Of a stretch of DNA of 64,000 bases, positions 43,047 to 52,295 are shown piece by piece (the first letter of the stretch is position 1; the number at the start of each line of letters is the position of its first letter). The notes below the pieces were generated by a model. It saw only the letters and a program-made list of their open reading frames with translations, did not search any database and had not been told where the DNA came from. The stretch is from 39-52-133 sp036523795 (GTDB taxonomy: Bacteria; Pseudomonadota; Gammaproteobacteria; Burkholderiales; Gallionellaceae), in the NCBI GenBank assembly GCA_036523795.1, contig DATDDN010000048.1:7852-71851 (forward strand), in the 5' to 3' direction. The position numbers were made by a program, and so were the translations under genes.

Positions 43047-43979
43047 CTACTTCGCTTCAAAACGGTCACCCGGTTTGACCGGGAAACCGTGCACAAATTG
43101 GGCAGCTGAGAGTGCCTTGCTGTTGGGACGTTGCAGCACTTCCAGGTTAAGTGCGCCGCTGCCGCACGCAACCAGGATGCCATTTTGATCAACTGCCAGC
43201 ACCTGCCCCGGCTCGCCATGGTTCCCGGGGCGGGCCGTGGCTTGCCAGATTTTTATGGGTGTCTGGTTCAAGGTCCCGTTCGCCGCCGGAAACGGGTTAT
43301 AGGCTTGTACCGCGCGCTGCAGCTGCTCACTGGATTCCTTCCAGTTCAGTGCAGCTTCAGCCTTGGTCAGTTTACTGGCATACGTTGCCTGCGACGAGTC
43401 CTGCTCTTCAGGATTCATTGTTCCTTCGTCCAAGCGTTCAAGCACCTCCAGGATCGCGTCCGCGCCAATTAGGGTGAGTTTTTCCAGCAACGTATTGGCA
43501 GTATCGCGTGCTTCAATCGGGCAGGTTTTTTTCAGCAGCATGGCACCCGTATCCAACCCCTCATCCATCTGCATAATGGTTACACCCGTTTCCCGATCGC
43601 CGGCCAAGATGGCCCGCTGAACCGGCGCGGCACCGCGCCAGCGGGGCAACAGTGAGGCATGAATATTTAGGCAACCATAGTGCGGCATTTCGAGCACAGA
43701 TTTGGGCAGGATCAAACCGTACGCGGCAACCACCATCACATCAGCGCCATACTCAGCCAGCTGACGCTGTATTTCGGGAGTCTTCAAGGTGGCCGGCTGC
43801 AGCAACGGCAAATTGTTCTCTTGCGCCACCAGCTTGACGGGACTGGGTGTCAGCTGCATGCCACGCCCGGCAGGCCGGTCGGGTTGAGTCAAAACTGCGG
43901 CAACCTCGTAATGCCGCCCCAATATCGCTTCGAGCGCCTTCGCGGCAAACGCTGGTGTCCCTGCAAATAATATTTTCAA
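43047..43979 (-). CDS. fmt: Methionyl-tRNA formyltransferase
   Basis: This 310-residue enzyme formylates initiator Met-tRNA using 10-formyl-THF. Motifs are KILFAGTPAFAAKALEAIL, the catalytic NIHASLLPRWRGAAPVQRAI and MQMDEGLDTGAML. A C-terminal OB-like domain follows. It is 15 bases downstream of def and directly abuts rsmB. Confidence 0.97.
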   Translation of the reverse strand: MKILFAGTPAFAAKALEAILGRHYEVAAVLTQPDRPAGRGMQLTPSPVKLVAQENNLPLLQPATLKTPEIQRQLAEYGADVMVVAAYGLILPKSVLEMPHYGCLNIHASLLPRWRGAAPVQRAILAGDRETGVTIMQMDEGLDTGAMLLKKTCPIEARDTANTLLEKLTLIGADAILEVLERLDEGTMNPEEQDSSQATYASKLTKAEAALNWKESSEQLQRAVQAYNPFPAANGTLNQTPIKIWQATARPGNHGEPGQVLAVDQNGILVACGSGALNLEVLQRPNSKALSAAQFVHGFPVKPGDRFEAK

Positions 43980-43994
43980 GAATCTACCCTGTCG

Positions 43995-44498
43995 TTACAT
44001 TGTTTCGCGACGGCGCTTCTTCAGCTTCGAGCGAATTCTTGTTTGCTTGAGGAATGAAAGATAATCTACAAAAACCCTGCCTTCCAGATGATCCATTTCG
44101 TGCTGAATGCAGATGGCCAACAGTCCCTCCGCATCCAGAGTAAATTCTTTGCCATTCCCATCAAGGGCACGCACCCTCACCTTGGCGGCGCGCCTTACCT
44201 TTTCATAGATTCCCGGAACAGAGAGACAGCCTTCTTCGCACTCGCTCACGCCGCTGCTCTCCAGCAACACCGGGTTGATCAAGGTCAGCAGTTGGCTCTT
44301 GTCCTCGGAGATGTCGATCACGATCAAGCGTTGATGGACATCCACCTGTGTAGCGGCCAGGCCAATTCCTGGCGCAGCATACATGGTTTCCGCCATGTCG
44401 CTGATCAACCGCCGCGTTTTATCGGTCACCTCCGCCACGGGCTGGGCAACCGTGTGCAGGCGTTCATCCGGGTATTGAAGAATTTGCAGTATGGCCAT
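43995..44498 (-). CDS. def: Peptide deformylase
   Basis: This 167-residue Fe/Zn hydrolase removes the formyl group from new proteins. All three motifs are intact: GIGLAATQ, EEGCLSVPG with metal ligand Cys91, and QHEMDHLEG with His133, Glu134 and His137. It heads the def-fmt-rsmB-DUF4390-ntrY-ntrX run and is divergent from the LysM gene with 90 bases between. Confidence 0.97.
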   Translation of the reverse strand: MAILQILQYPDERLHTVAQPVAEVTDKTRRLISDMAETMYAAPGIGLAATQVDVHQRLIVIDISEDKSQLLTLINPVLLESSGVSECEEGCLSVPGIYEKVRRAAKVRVRALDGNGKEFTLDAEGLLAICIQHEMDHLEGRVFVDYLSFLKQTRIRSKLKKRRRETM

Positions 44499-44588
44499 AA
44501 AAGCTTGCTAATTTAAGAGACTAGATGCAGAATTTAAACAGTTGTGCAAACATCGCACCGTATTCCTTTTACTTAGCTGGAGTTTTCC

Positions 44589-45677
44589 ATGCGCAAGATT
44601 ATATCGCTGATTTGTTTTGTTTTGCCGATTCTCGCTTGGGCTGACGAACTCGTCATTCGAGACAATGCACCTGATCACTATGTGGTGGTCAAGGGCGATA
44701 CGCTGTGGGACATTTCTTCGAAGTTCTTCAAGGATCCATGGAAATGGCCGCAAATCTGGGGGCTGAACAAGGAAACAATCAAGGATCCTCACTGGATCTA
44801 CCCCGGTGATGTGGTGTTTCTGGATGCAGCCAGCAAGTCTTTGCATGTTGGCGTACCTGTTACGGGTCAAACCGGCGCAGGCAGCCAGGTAACCGCTGAA
44901 TCCGGAACCGCTGCAGGTGTTGGTGCAGGCGCCACTACGGATGCCAACATCGAGAAACTTTCGCCGAAGGTGCGCGTGTTGCGTAGCGATGAGGCTGCGA
45001 TCCCAACCATGCCGCTGAGTGTAATTGGTCCTTTTCTGAAAAAGCCGCTCGTAATCAGCGAAGATGAGCTTGAGGGTTCGCCCCGGATTTTGGGCGCTCT
45101 TGAGAAGCGCGCCTTGGTCTCTAATAGCGACCTGATTTATGCCAAGGAGATGCCGACTGATAAAGGTGAGAATTGGCAGATCTATCGCCCAGGCAAGGAA
45201 TTCATTGATCCGGAATCGGGGGAGAGCCTTGGATATGAGGCCATCTATCTTGGTGATGCAACCGTACTCAAGTATGCCGACATAAGCAGCCTGAGAATCA
45301 CCAATTCCGTGCTCGAAATCAACAAGGGCGATTACCTGGTTCAATCCAAGGTAATTACGCCGGACAATTTCATTCCACGCGCACCCGACGTTCAAATTGA
45401 TGCGCGAGTGATTTCCATTTATGGCGGGGTTGACATAGGCGGCCAAAATTCCGTGATTGCCCTAAATAAGGGACGCCGTGATGGTTTGGAGAATGGTCAT
45501 GTGCTTGCCTTGTATCATAGAGGTGAGTATGCGACAGAAGGAAGTGAGGATGATCAGCTTCCAGATTATCGTTACGGCTTGGTGTTTGTGTTCCGTACGT
45601 TCGAGAAAGTTTCATATGCCTTGGTAGTTGAAACCAGCTTGCCTGTCCAGATGCTGGATAAAGTGGTCACCCCCTGA
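44589..45677 (+). CDS. LysM-domain exported protein
   Basis: This 362-residue protein has a signal peptide (cleavage near LAWA-D) and one LysM domain (HYVVVKGDTLWDISSKFFKD through WIYPGDVVFLD, about residues 30-85). A Gly/Ala/Thr-rich linker and a long C-terminal domain follow. It probably binds peptidoglycan in the periplasm. Homologs sit just upstream of dprA in many betaproteobacteria, and here dprA starts 3 bases after its stop. The function of the C-terminal domain is unknown. Confidence 0.9.
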   Translation: MRKIISLICFVLPILAWADELVIRDNAPDHYVVVKGDTLWDISSKFFKDPWKWPQIWGLNKETIKDPHWIYPGDVVFLDAASKSLHVGVPVTGQTGAGSQVTAESGTAAGVGAGATTDANIEKLSPKVRVLRSDEAAIPTMPLSVIGPFLKKPLVISEDELEGSPRILGALEKRALVSNSDLIYAKEMPTDKGENWQIYRPGKEFIDPESGESLGYEAIYLGDATVLKYADISSLRITNSVLEINKGDYLVQSKVITPDNFIPRAPDVQIDARVISIYGGVDIGGQNSVIALNKGRRDGLENGHVLALYHRGEYATEGSEDDQLPDYRYGLVFVFRTFEKVSYALVVETSLPVQMLDKVVTP

Positions 45678-45680
45678 TCA

Positions 45681-46760
45681 ATGAAGCATGAAAGTGATCT
45701 GGCGTCATGGATTACGTTGACCCAGATTCCTGGCCTGGGTAGTGAAGGCCTGCGTAGATTGCTCTCGTCATTCGGCTCGCCCGATGCAATATTTGCACTG
45801 AGCTCCAGCGCATTACAGAATCATGTCAAGCCTGCGGTAGCCAAGGAAATTTCCCGCGGCATCAAGCAAGAGGCAGTAGAGCAAGTCTTCGAGTGGCTCG
45901 ATGATCCCTCAAATGACATCGTCACTATTGCCGACACGGACTATCCGCAGTCGCTGCTAAATACGGCCGATCCACCATTGTTGCTTTATCTCAAAGGCCG
46001 CCGTGAACTCCTTAATAATCCATCGCTGGCAGTAGTTGGCAGTCGAAATGCGACCGCGCAGGGCATGCGCAACGCGGAATCTTTTTCCGAGGCTGCGGGT
46101 CATGCTGGATTATGTATCGTAAGCGGGTTGGCACATGGTATCGATACTGCGGCGCATGGGGGTGGGCTGCGCGCCGGCGCTTCCAGCATTGCGGTTGTCG
46201 GGACTGGTTTGGATAAGGTCTACCCCGCGGCCAATCGAAATCTGGCCCACGAGCTTGGCAGGCGCGGCGCACTGGTTTCGGAATTTCCTCTTGGTACGCC
46301 GCCGCTTGCAGCGAATTTTCCGCGTCGCAACAGGATCATCAGTGGGCTGAGCCTTGGCTGTCTGGTTATTGAGGCGTCGCTGCAAAGTGGCTCTCTGATC
46401 ACCGCACGTTTGGCTCTGGAGCAGGGGCGAGAGGTGTTTGCCATTCCTGGTTCCATCCATGCCCCGCAGTCGAAGGGCTGCCACGCCCTGATCAAGCAGG
46501 GCGCCAAGCTGGTAGATCATGTGAACGATATCCTCGACGAGCTCAAATTTTCCCCGGTGGCTGTCTCTCAGAGTGTTTCGCCAGCATCTCATGCCGTGCA
46601 TCCGCTGTTTGATCATTTGGGCTACGAGCCTGTTGATATAGACACCTTATCCGCTCTTAGTGGCTTGACGATTGATCAGCTATCCGCCATTCTGTTGGAG
46701 CTTGAATTGGAAGGGCGCGTTGCCGCCGTACCCGGTGGCTTTTATCAACGCCTTGTATAG
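45681..46760 (+). CDS. dprA: DNA-processing protein DprA
   Basis: This 359-residue protein loads RecA on incoming single-stranded DNA in natural transformation. The Rossmann-like DprA core is clear: AVVGSRNAT, IVSGLAHGIDTAAHGG, VGTGLDKVYPAANR and SEFPLGTPPLAANFPRRNRI. A C-terminal winged-helix domain (about residues 295-359) is present. Other competence genes are not in the window, and DprA is also kept by non-competent species. Confidence 0.96.
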   Translation: MKHESDLASWITLTQIPGLGSEGLRRLLSSFGSPDAIFALSSSALQNHVKPAVAKEISRGIKQEAVEQVFEWLDDPSNDIVTIADTDYPQSLLNTADPPLLLYLKGRRELLNNPSLAVVGSRNATAQGMRNAESFSEAAGHAGLCIVSGLAHGIDTAAHGGGLRAGASSIAVVGTGLDKVYPAANRNLAHELGRRGALVSEFPLGTPPLAANFPRRNRIISGLSLGCLVIEASLQSGSLITARLALEQGREVFAIPGSIHAPQSKGCHALIKQGAKLVDHVNDILDELKFSPVAVSQSVSPASHAVHPLFDHLGYEPVDIDTLSALSGLTIDQLSAILLELELEGRVAAVPGGFYQRLV

Positions 46761-46779
46761 TTTGTTTCGAGTTGGAGCT

Positions 46780-47235
46780 ATGTTCGACATTTTGATGTTT
46801 TTATTCGAGAGTTATTTTGATGCAGGTAGCTACCCTGACTCGGACAAGCTCACTATCAAACTAAGCGCTGCGGGATTTGACGATTCTGAAATTCATCAGG
46901 CCTTGTCTTGGCTTTCCGGTTTGGAGCAATTGTCAAAGAGTAACTACCCCGAGTCCATCAATTCGAGCGGATTTCGGTGTTATTCCGGATATGAGCAGCG
47001 CTTGATAAGCAGTGAAGGCCTTCTGTTCCTTGCTTTCTGGGAGAAGAACCGCCTGATAACGCCCGTTGAGCGCGAGATGATTATTGATCGTGCTGTTGCG
47101 CTTGAGCGCGAGAGTCTTCCTTTGGATAAAGTGAAATTGATTGCGCTAATTGTCTTGTGGAACCAGCACGATGAACTGGATCCCTTGATCGTTGAAGACC
47201 TTCTGGCGCCAGCCAATACTGCGCAGTTACATTAA
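46780..47235 (+). CDS. smg: Smg family protein (DUF494)
   Basis: This 151-residue protein matches the Smg/DUF494 family, which is typically found between dprA and topA in beta- and gammaproteobacteria. Recognisable start MFDILMFLFESYF and a C-terminal LKLIALIVLWNQ-like segment (VKLIALIVLWNQHDELD). ATG 46780 with GGAG just before it is preferred; the longer open frame would overlap dprA. Molecular function is not established. Confidence 0.92.
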   Translation: MFDILMFLFESYFDAGSYPDSDKLTIKLSAAGFDDSEIHQALSWLSGLEQLSKSNYPESINSSGFRCYSGYEQRLISSEGLLFLAFWEKNRLITPVEREMIIDRAVALERESLPLDKVKLIALIVLWNQHDELDPLIVEDLLAPANTAQLH

Positions 47236-47245
47236 TAAGTTATTT

Positions 47246-49843
47246 ATGGCCTCCAATCTGTTAATCGTCGAGTCGCCGGCAAAAGCCAAGACGCTTAAGA
47301 AGTATCTTGGCAAAGACTTTGAAGTCCTGGCCTCATTTGGTCACGTGCGGGATCTTGTCCCCAAAACTGGCGCGGTGGACCCTGACAATAACTTCGCCAT
47401 GCAGTATGAGGTTATCGACCGTAACAGCAAACACGTCGATGCCATTGCGAAAGCAGCGGCTGAGGCCGATCACATCTTTCTGGCGCCCGACCCGGACCGC
47501 GAGGGCGAAGCTATCGCATGGCATATCTCTGAGTTGCTCAAAGCCAAGCGCGCACTGAAAAACAAGCCAATGAAGCGCGTGGTTTTTTATGAAATCACGC
47601 AATCAGCGGTGAAGGATGCTGTCGCGAATCCCCGCGCGATTTCCATTCCTTTGGTCAATGCACAACAAGCGCGTCGCGCGCTCGATTATCTGGTTGGCTT
47701 TAACTTGTCTCCCTTGTTATGGAGAAAGATTCGGCCCGGACTTTCAGCCGGTCGCGTTCAGAGTCCCGCTTTGCGGCTGATAGTTGAGCGCGAGCTGGAA
47801 ATTGAGGCGTTCAAGTCGCAGGAATACTGGACCGTACACCTTGATAGCCAGAAGAACAGCGTTACCTTCAGCGCAAAACTTTTTCAGTACCAAGGGAAGA
47901 AGCTGGAACAGCTATCTATTGGCAGTTCTGCTGACTATCAAAAGATATTCGATAACCTCTCTGCTGCAAAGCTGCCGCCGCGCGTGGTCAGAGTGGAAAA
48001 GCGCGCTAAGCAACGCAATCCTACTGCACCCTTTACAACGTCAACCTTGCAGCAAGAGAGTGTACGCAAGCTCGGTATGACTGCCGAGCGTACCATGCGC
48101 ATCGCGCAACAACTTTATGAAGGTATCGATATCGGCGGCCAGACGGTCGGCCTGATTACCTACATGCGTACCGACTCCGTCTCGTTAGCCAAGGAAGCAG
48201 TTGATGAGATAAGGGGTTATATTTCCGACAATTTCTCGGCTGATTTTCTTCCTCGCTCTGCACCTACTTACAAGAGCAAATCCAAGAATGCGCAAGAGGC
48301 GCATGAAGCCATACGCCCGACCTCCATATTGCGCAGCCCCGACAGCGTTCGTGATTTTTTGACCGTCGACCAGGCCCGATTGTACGAAATGGTGTGGAAG
48401 CGCACCTTGGCGAGCCAGATGACCGCAGCACGGTTTGATACTGTAAGCGTAGACATACGCCTGGGTGGTGATGACACATTGTTTAGAGCCTCTGGCCAGA
48501 CTCTGGTGTTTCCTGGCTTCATTGCGGTATATCAGGAAGATACCGATGACAATTCGGAAGAAGAGGGTGGCAAGCTGCCCCCCCTAGCCGAAGGTGATAC
48601 GCTTCCGGCGGACAAAATCTATGGTGAGCAGCACTTTACGCAGCCCCCTCCGCGCTTTACCGAAGCGAGCCTGGTCAAGACGCTCGAAGAGCATGGCATT
48701 GGCCGTCCCTCCACCTACGCCAGCATCATTTCCACTCTGCAGGCACGTGAGTATGCAATTCTCGACAAGAAGCGCTTCATGCCCACCGATGTGGGGCGTG
48801 TAGTGAACCGCTTTCTCTCCGAACATTTTACGCGCTATGTTGACTATGGTTTTACTGCGCAAATGGAAGACGAGCTGGATGAAATTTCTGAGGGCAAGCG
48901 GGATTGGGTTCCGGTGCTCGATTCCTTCTGGCATGATTTCAATCAGCTGATCCAGGAAAAGAAGAATATAGAACGCAAGGACGTTACTCAAGAGCTGATG
49001 GATGAGGCTTGCCCCAAGTGTGGCAAGCCGTTGGCCATTCGCTTGGGCAAGCGGGGTAGCTTTATCGGCTGCACTGGCTACCCGGAGTGTGACTATACGC
49101 GCAATACTTCAGGTGACATCGATCCCGCCGATGCACGCAAAGAGCTTGGACAAGATCCGGCCAATAAACTCCCCGTGCTCCTCCTGCGCGGCCCGTATGG
49201 CTATTACGTACAGCTTGGCGAGATAGAGGAGGGGGCCAAGAAAAAACCCAAGCGCGTTTCCTGGCCAAAGGATCTGGCCATTGAAGACGCGTCTCTGGAG
49301 CTGGCACTGCAACTGCTGCAACTACCCAAGGAATTAGGTGATCACCCGGACACCGGCAAGAAAGTCGTGGTCAACATCGGCCGGTTCGGCCCATATATTG
49401 GTCACGACGGAAAATTCAAGTCCATCCCAAAATCAGACAGTATCTTTAGCATTTCCTTGGAGCGCGCGGTTGCCCTGCTGGCTGAGGCTCGCAGTTCCAA
49501 CACAGTACTGCGTCAGTTAGGGAATCATCCGGAGGACAGCAAAGCGGTTGAGGTATGTAACGGTCGTTACGGCCCTTACGTGCGCCATGGCAAGATCAAT
49601 GCCACGTTGCCCAAAGACATGTCACCGGATGAAGTGACTTTAGAGGAAGCGCTCACTCTTATTGCAGCCCGCGTGGCAAAAGGTCCTGTATCAAAGACAC
49701 GCAAAGCCAGCAAGAAGGCTGTGAAAGACTCTGAAGACAAGGCACCGGCAAGCAAGCCGAAGGTCGCACGAAAGTCGACCACAACTACAAATAAGAAGAC
49801 AGCAACCAAGAAAAAAGCGGCCACCAGGAAGAAGGCCGCTTGA
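47246..49843 (+). CDS. topA: DNA topoisomerase I
   Basis: This 865-residue type IA topoisomerase relaxes negative supercoils. The TOPRIM acid residues are in LLIVESPAKAK (Glu9) and APDPDREGE (Asp82, Asp84). The active-site tyrosine is Tyr306 in GLITYMRTDSV. One CxxC...C zinc-ribbon (CPKCGKPLAIRLGKRG) is followed by repeated C-terminal GRFGPYI/GRYGPYV modules. The tail of about 50 residues is Lys/Ala-rich (TKKKAATRKKAA), as in many betaproteobacteria. ATG 47246 is used. Its last codons also form the terminator of gyrB on the other strand. Confidence 0.96.
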   Translation: MASNLLIVESPAKAKTLKKYLGKDFEVLASFGHVRDLVPKTGAVDPDNNFAMQYEVIDRNSKHVDAIAKAAAEADHIFLAPDPDREGEAIAWHISELLKAKRALKNKPMKRVVFYEITQSAVKDAVANPRAISIPLVNAQQARRALDYLVGFNLSPLLWRKIRPGLSAGRVQSPALRLIVERELEIEAFKSQEYWTVHLDSQKNSVTFSAKLFQYQGKKLEQLSIGSSADYQKIFDNLSAAKLPPRVVRVEKRAKQRNPTAPFTTSTLQQESVRKLGMTAERTMRIAQQLYEGIDIGGQTVGLITYMRTDSVSLAKEAVDEIRGYISDNFSADFLPRSAPTYKSKSKNAQEAHEAIRPTSILRSPDSVRDFLTVDQARLYEMVWKRTLASQMTAARFDTVSVDIRLGGDDTLFRASGQTLVFPGFIAVYQEDTDDNSEEEGGKLPPLAEGDTLPADKIYGEQHFTQPPPRFTEASLVKTLEEHGIGRPSTYASIISTLQAREYAILDKKRFMPTDVGRVVNRFLSEHFTRYVDYGFTAQMEDELDEISEGKRDWVPVLDSFWHDFNQLIQEKKNIERKDVTQELMDEACPKCGKPLAIRLGKRGSFIGCTGYPECDYTRNTSGDIDPADARKELGQDPANKLPVLLLRGPYGYYVQLGEIEEGAKKKPKRVSWPKDLAIEDASLELALQLLQLPKELGDHPDTGKKVVVNIGRFGPYIGHDGKFKSIPKSDSIFSISLERAVALLAEARSSNTVLRQLGNHPEDSKAVEVCNGRYGPYVRHGKINATLPKDMSPDEVTLEEALTLIAARVAKGPVSKTRKASKKAVKDSEDKAPASKPKVARKSTTTTNKKTATKKKAATRKKAA
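49811..49841 (-). terminator. gyrB intrinsic terminator located inside the topA 3' end
   Basis: AAGCGGCC (49815-49822) pairs with GGCCGCTT (49834-49841). On the minus strand the stem is followed by TTTTTT (complement of 49811-49816), a proper U-tract. It lies 30 bases after the gyrB stop, within the last codons of topA. The Lys-Ala repeats of the topA tail thus double as a terminator for the convergent gene. Confidence 0.72.
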
Positions 49844-49870
49844 TTCAATCACCCGAAGACATTTTCAACT

Positions 49871-52252
49871 TTAGATGTCGATATTCTGAGCACCCAAGGC
49901 ATTTTGCTCGATAAATGCCCTTCTGGGCTCTACAACATCGCCCATTAAGGTCGTAAATATCTCATCTGCAGCAATCATATCCTCAATATTTACTCTGAGC
50001 AGGATACGATTTTTCACATCCATTGTCGTTTCCCATAGTTGCTCAGGATTCATTTCGCCTAGCCCTTTGTAGCGTTGAGCGCTCACGCCACGTTTTGCTT
50101 CCTCCAGCAGCCAGTCAATTGCCTGCTTAAAGTCCGAAACTGATTTGCGCTGCTCGCCACGTTTGATAAACGCTCCCTCGCCGAGCAGACCAGCCAAGGA
50201 TTGCGCAGTATGTTTGATTTGCTGGTAGTCGCCGCTCCGCAAGAAGTTTTGATCAATGTAGCTCGCTGATTTGTTGCCATGCAGGTTCTTTTCCAGACGC
50301 AGCCTGTAGCTCTCAGACTCTGGATCGTATTCCGAAAGAACGGTAATTTCTTTTGAGCATGATTTTTGCAGAATTGCGGCGCTTTGCTCTGCTTTTTCCT
50401 TGCCTTCTAGACTTAATTCTTCCGTTTTCAGCAGGGCGTGAAGAGCCTCCGAGGCGATGATTCTGGACAGTCTGTCGATCACAGCTTCGGCCAGGAAGTA
50501 GTCTTTCGCCAGGACTTCAAGGGCCTCTGACTTCACGGGTGTTGCCTGTTCTGACGAATAGAGCTCCGCGTCTGCAAGCGCCAAGCCCAGCATGTAATTC
50601 TTCAGCTCGTGTGTATCTTTGAGGTATCGCTCTTCCTTGCCCTGTTTTACTTTGTACAATGGTGGCTGGGCGATATACACATGGCCTCGTTCTACCAGTT
50701 CTGGCATTTGACGATAGAAGAACGTTAGCAGCAGGGTCCGAATATGTGATCCATCAACGTCAGCATCCGTCATGATGATTATGCGGTGGTAGCGTAGTTT
50801 GTCTGCGTTATATTCGTCTTTGCCAATGCCTGTTCCGAGAACGGTAATCAGTGTTGCAATTTCTTGTGATGCAATAAGCTTCTCAAAGCGGGCTTTTTCC
50901 ACATTCAGGATCTTCCCCTTCAGTGGAAGGATCGCCTGAAATTTTCGGTCTCTACCTTGTTTGGCCGATCCGCCCGCAGAGTCGCCCTCAACGAGGTACA
51001 GCTCGGATTGTGCGGGGTCTTTTTCCTGGCAGTCTGCCAGCTTGCCCGGCAAACCGACTCCATCCAGAACCCCTTTGCGTCGAGTCAATTCCCGAGCTTT
51101 TCGGGCAGCCTCGCGCGCACGCGCGGACTCGATGATTTTTCCTACAATAACTTTCGCATCAGCTGGTTTTTCCAATAGGAAGTTCATCAACTGTTCGGTG
51201 ACGATTTCTTCAACCACTGGCCGTACCTCTGAAGATACTAGCTTGTCCTTTGTCTGAGACGAAAACTTGGGATCGGGAAGTTTAACGGAAAGTACCGCAG
51301 TCAATCCTTCGCGCATGTCATCGCCGGTCGTTTCGACTTTGGCTTTTTTTGCCAGTTCTTCCTTTTCGATGTACTGGTTCAGCGTTCTTGTCATGGCGGT
51401 TCGCATCGCCGTCAGATGTGTTCCTCCATCGCGCTGCGGAATATTGTTGGTAAAGCACTGTACCGTCTCCTGGTAGGAGTCGTTCCATTGCATGGCAATT
51501 TCCGCGGTGATCCCATCTTTTTCAATGCAGGTGTGAAAGATATTAGGGTGAAGTACTGACTTGTTCCTGTTCATGTACTCAACGAAACCCTTCACGCCGC
51601 CCGTAAAGGCGAAGTTCTCTTCTTTCCCTTCTCTCTTGTCGAGCAGGGAAATGTGTACACCATTATTCAGGAAGGAGAGCTCTCGCAGGCGTTTAGCCAG
51701 GATATCGAAGTGAAATTCGACGTTTCCAAAAATTTCCTTACTGGCCAGGAAATGTACTTCTGTGCCGCGCTTATCTGTCTCACCTGTCACTCTCAAAGGC
51801 GCTACTGGCTCACCCATCTTGAATTCCATGAAATGGACTTTACCATCCCGGCGTATGGTCAATCTGAGCCATTCGGATAGGGCATTGACGACCGAGACAC
51901 CTACACCATGCAAGCCGCCTGATACCTTGTAGGAATTTCCGTCGAATTTTCCTCCCGCATGTAGCACGGTCATAATGACTTCGGCAGCAGAGCGATTCTC
52001 TTCAGAATGAATGTCAGTCGGGATTCCGCGTCCATTGTCTGTTACGCTAATGGAGTTGTCCGGATGTATCGTTACGACTATTTCATTGCAGTGGCCTGCC
52101 AAGGCTTCATCCACAGCATTATCAACCGTCTCAAACACCATATGGTGCAAGCCGCTACCATCGTTGGTATCACCGATGTACATGCCTGGCCGTTTGCGAA
52201 CGGCCTCGAGCCCTTTGAGTACCTTAATGCTGTCTGAATTGTATTCGCTCAT
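49871..52252 (-). CDS. gyrB: DNA gyrase subunit B
   Basis: This 793-residue ATPase subunit of gyrase has a GHKL domain (DNAVDEALAGHCNEI, VTDNGRGIPTD, GGLHGVGVSVVNALS) and a TOPRIM domain (LVEGDSAGGSAKQGRD near residue 423, then IMTDADVDGSHIRTL). The proteobacterial insert of about 170 residues in the C-terminal half is present, matching the E. coli length. It follows dnaN after 43 bases that contain a parS site, in the usual dnaA-dnaN-gyrB order (recF absent). Confidence 0.97.
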   Translation of the reverse strand: MSEYNSDSIKVLKGLEAVRKRPGMYIGDTNDGSGLHHMVFETVDNAVDEALAGHCNEIVVTIHPDNSISVTDNGRGIPTDIHSEENRSAAEVIMTVLHAGGKFDGNSYKVSGGLHGVGVSVVNALSEWLRLTIRRDGKVHFMEFKMGEPVAPLRVTGETDKRGTEVHFLASKEIFGNVEFHFDILAKRLRELSFLNNGVHISLLDKREGKEENFAFTGGVKGFVEYMNRNKSVLHPNIFHTCIEKDGITAEIAMQWNDSYQETVQCFTNNIPQRDGGTHLTAMRTAMTRTLNQYIEKEELAKKAKVETTGDDMREGLTAVLSVKLPDPKFSSQTKDKLVSSEVRPVVEEIVTEQLMNFLLEKPADAKVIVGKIIESARAREAARKARELTRRKGVLDGVGLPGKLADCQEKDPAQSELYLVEGDSAGGSAKQGRDRKFQAILPLKGKILNVEKARFEKLIASQEIATLITVLGTGIGKDEYNADKLRYHRIIIMTDADVDGSHIRTLLLTFFYRQMPELVERGHVYIAQPPLYKVKQGKEERYLKDTHELKNYMLGLALADAELYSSEQATPVKSEALEVLAKDYFLAEAVIDRLSRIIASEALHALLKTEELSLEGKEKAEQSAAILQKSCSKEITVLSEYDPESESYRLRLEKNLHGNKSASYIDQNFLRSGDYQQIKHTAQSLAGLLGEGAFIKRGEQRKSVSDFKQAIDWLLEEAKRGVSAQRYKGLGEMNPEQLWETTMDVKNRILLRVNIEDMIAADEIFTTLMGDVVEPRRAFIEQNALGAQNIDI

Positions 52253-52267
52253 TTAATTCTTTCTGGT

Positions 52268-52283
52268 TGTTTCACGTGAAACA
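52268..52283. other. parS: parS centromere site 1
   Basis: TGTTTCACGTGAAACA is the exact 16-bp consensus palindrome bound by chromosomal ParB. It lies in the dnaN-gyrB gap, 15 bases before gyrB. parA and parB are 9-10 kb away in the same window. Confidence 0.97.
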
Positions 52284-52295
52284 GGCGGTAAATCT

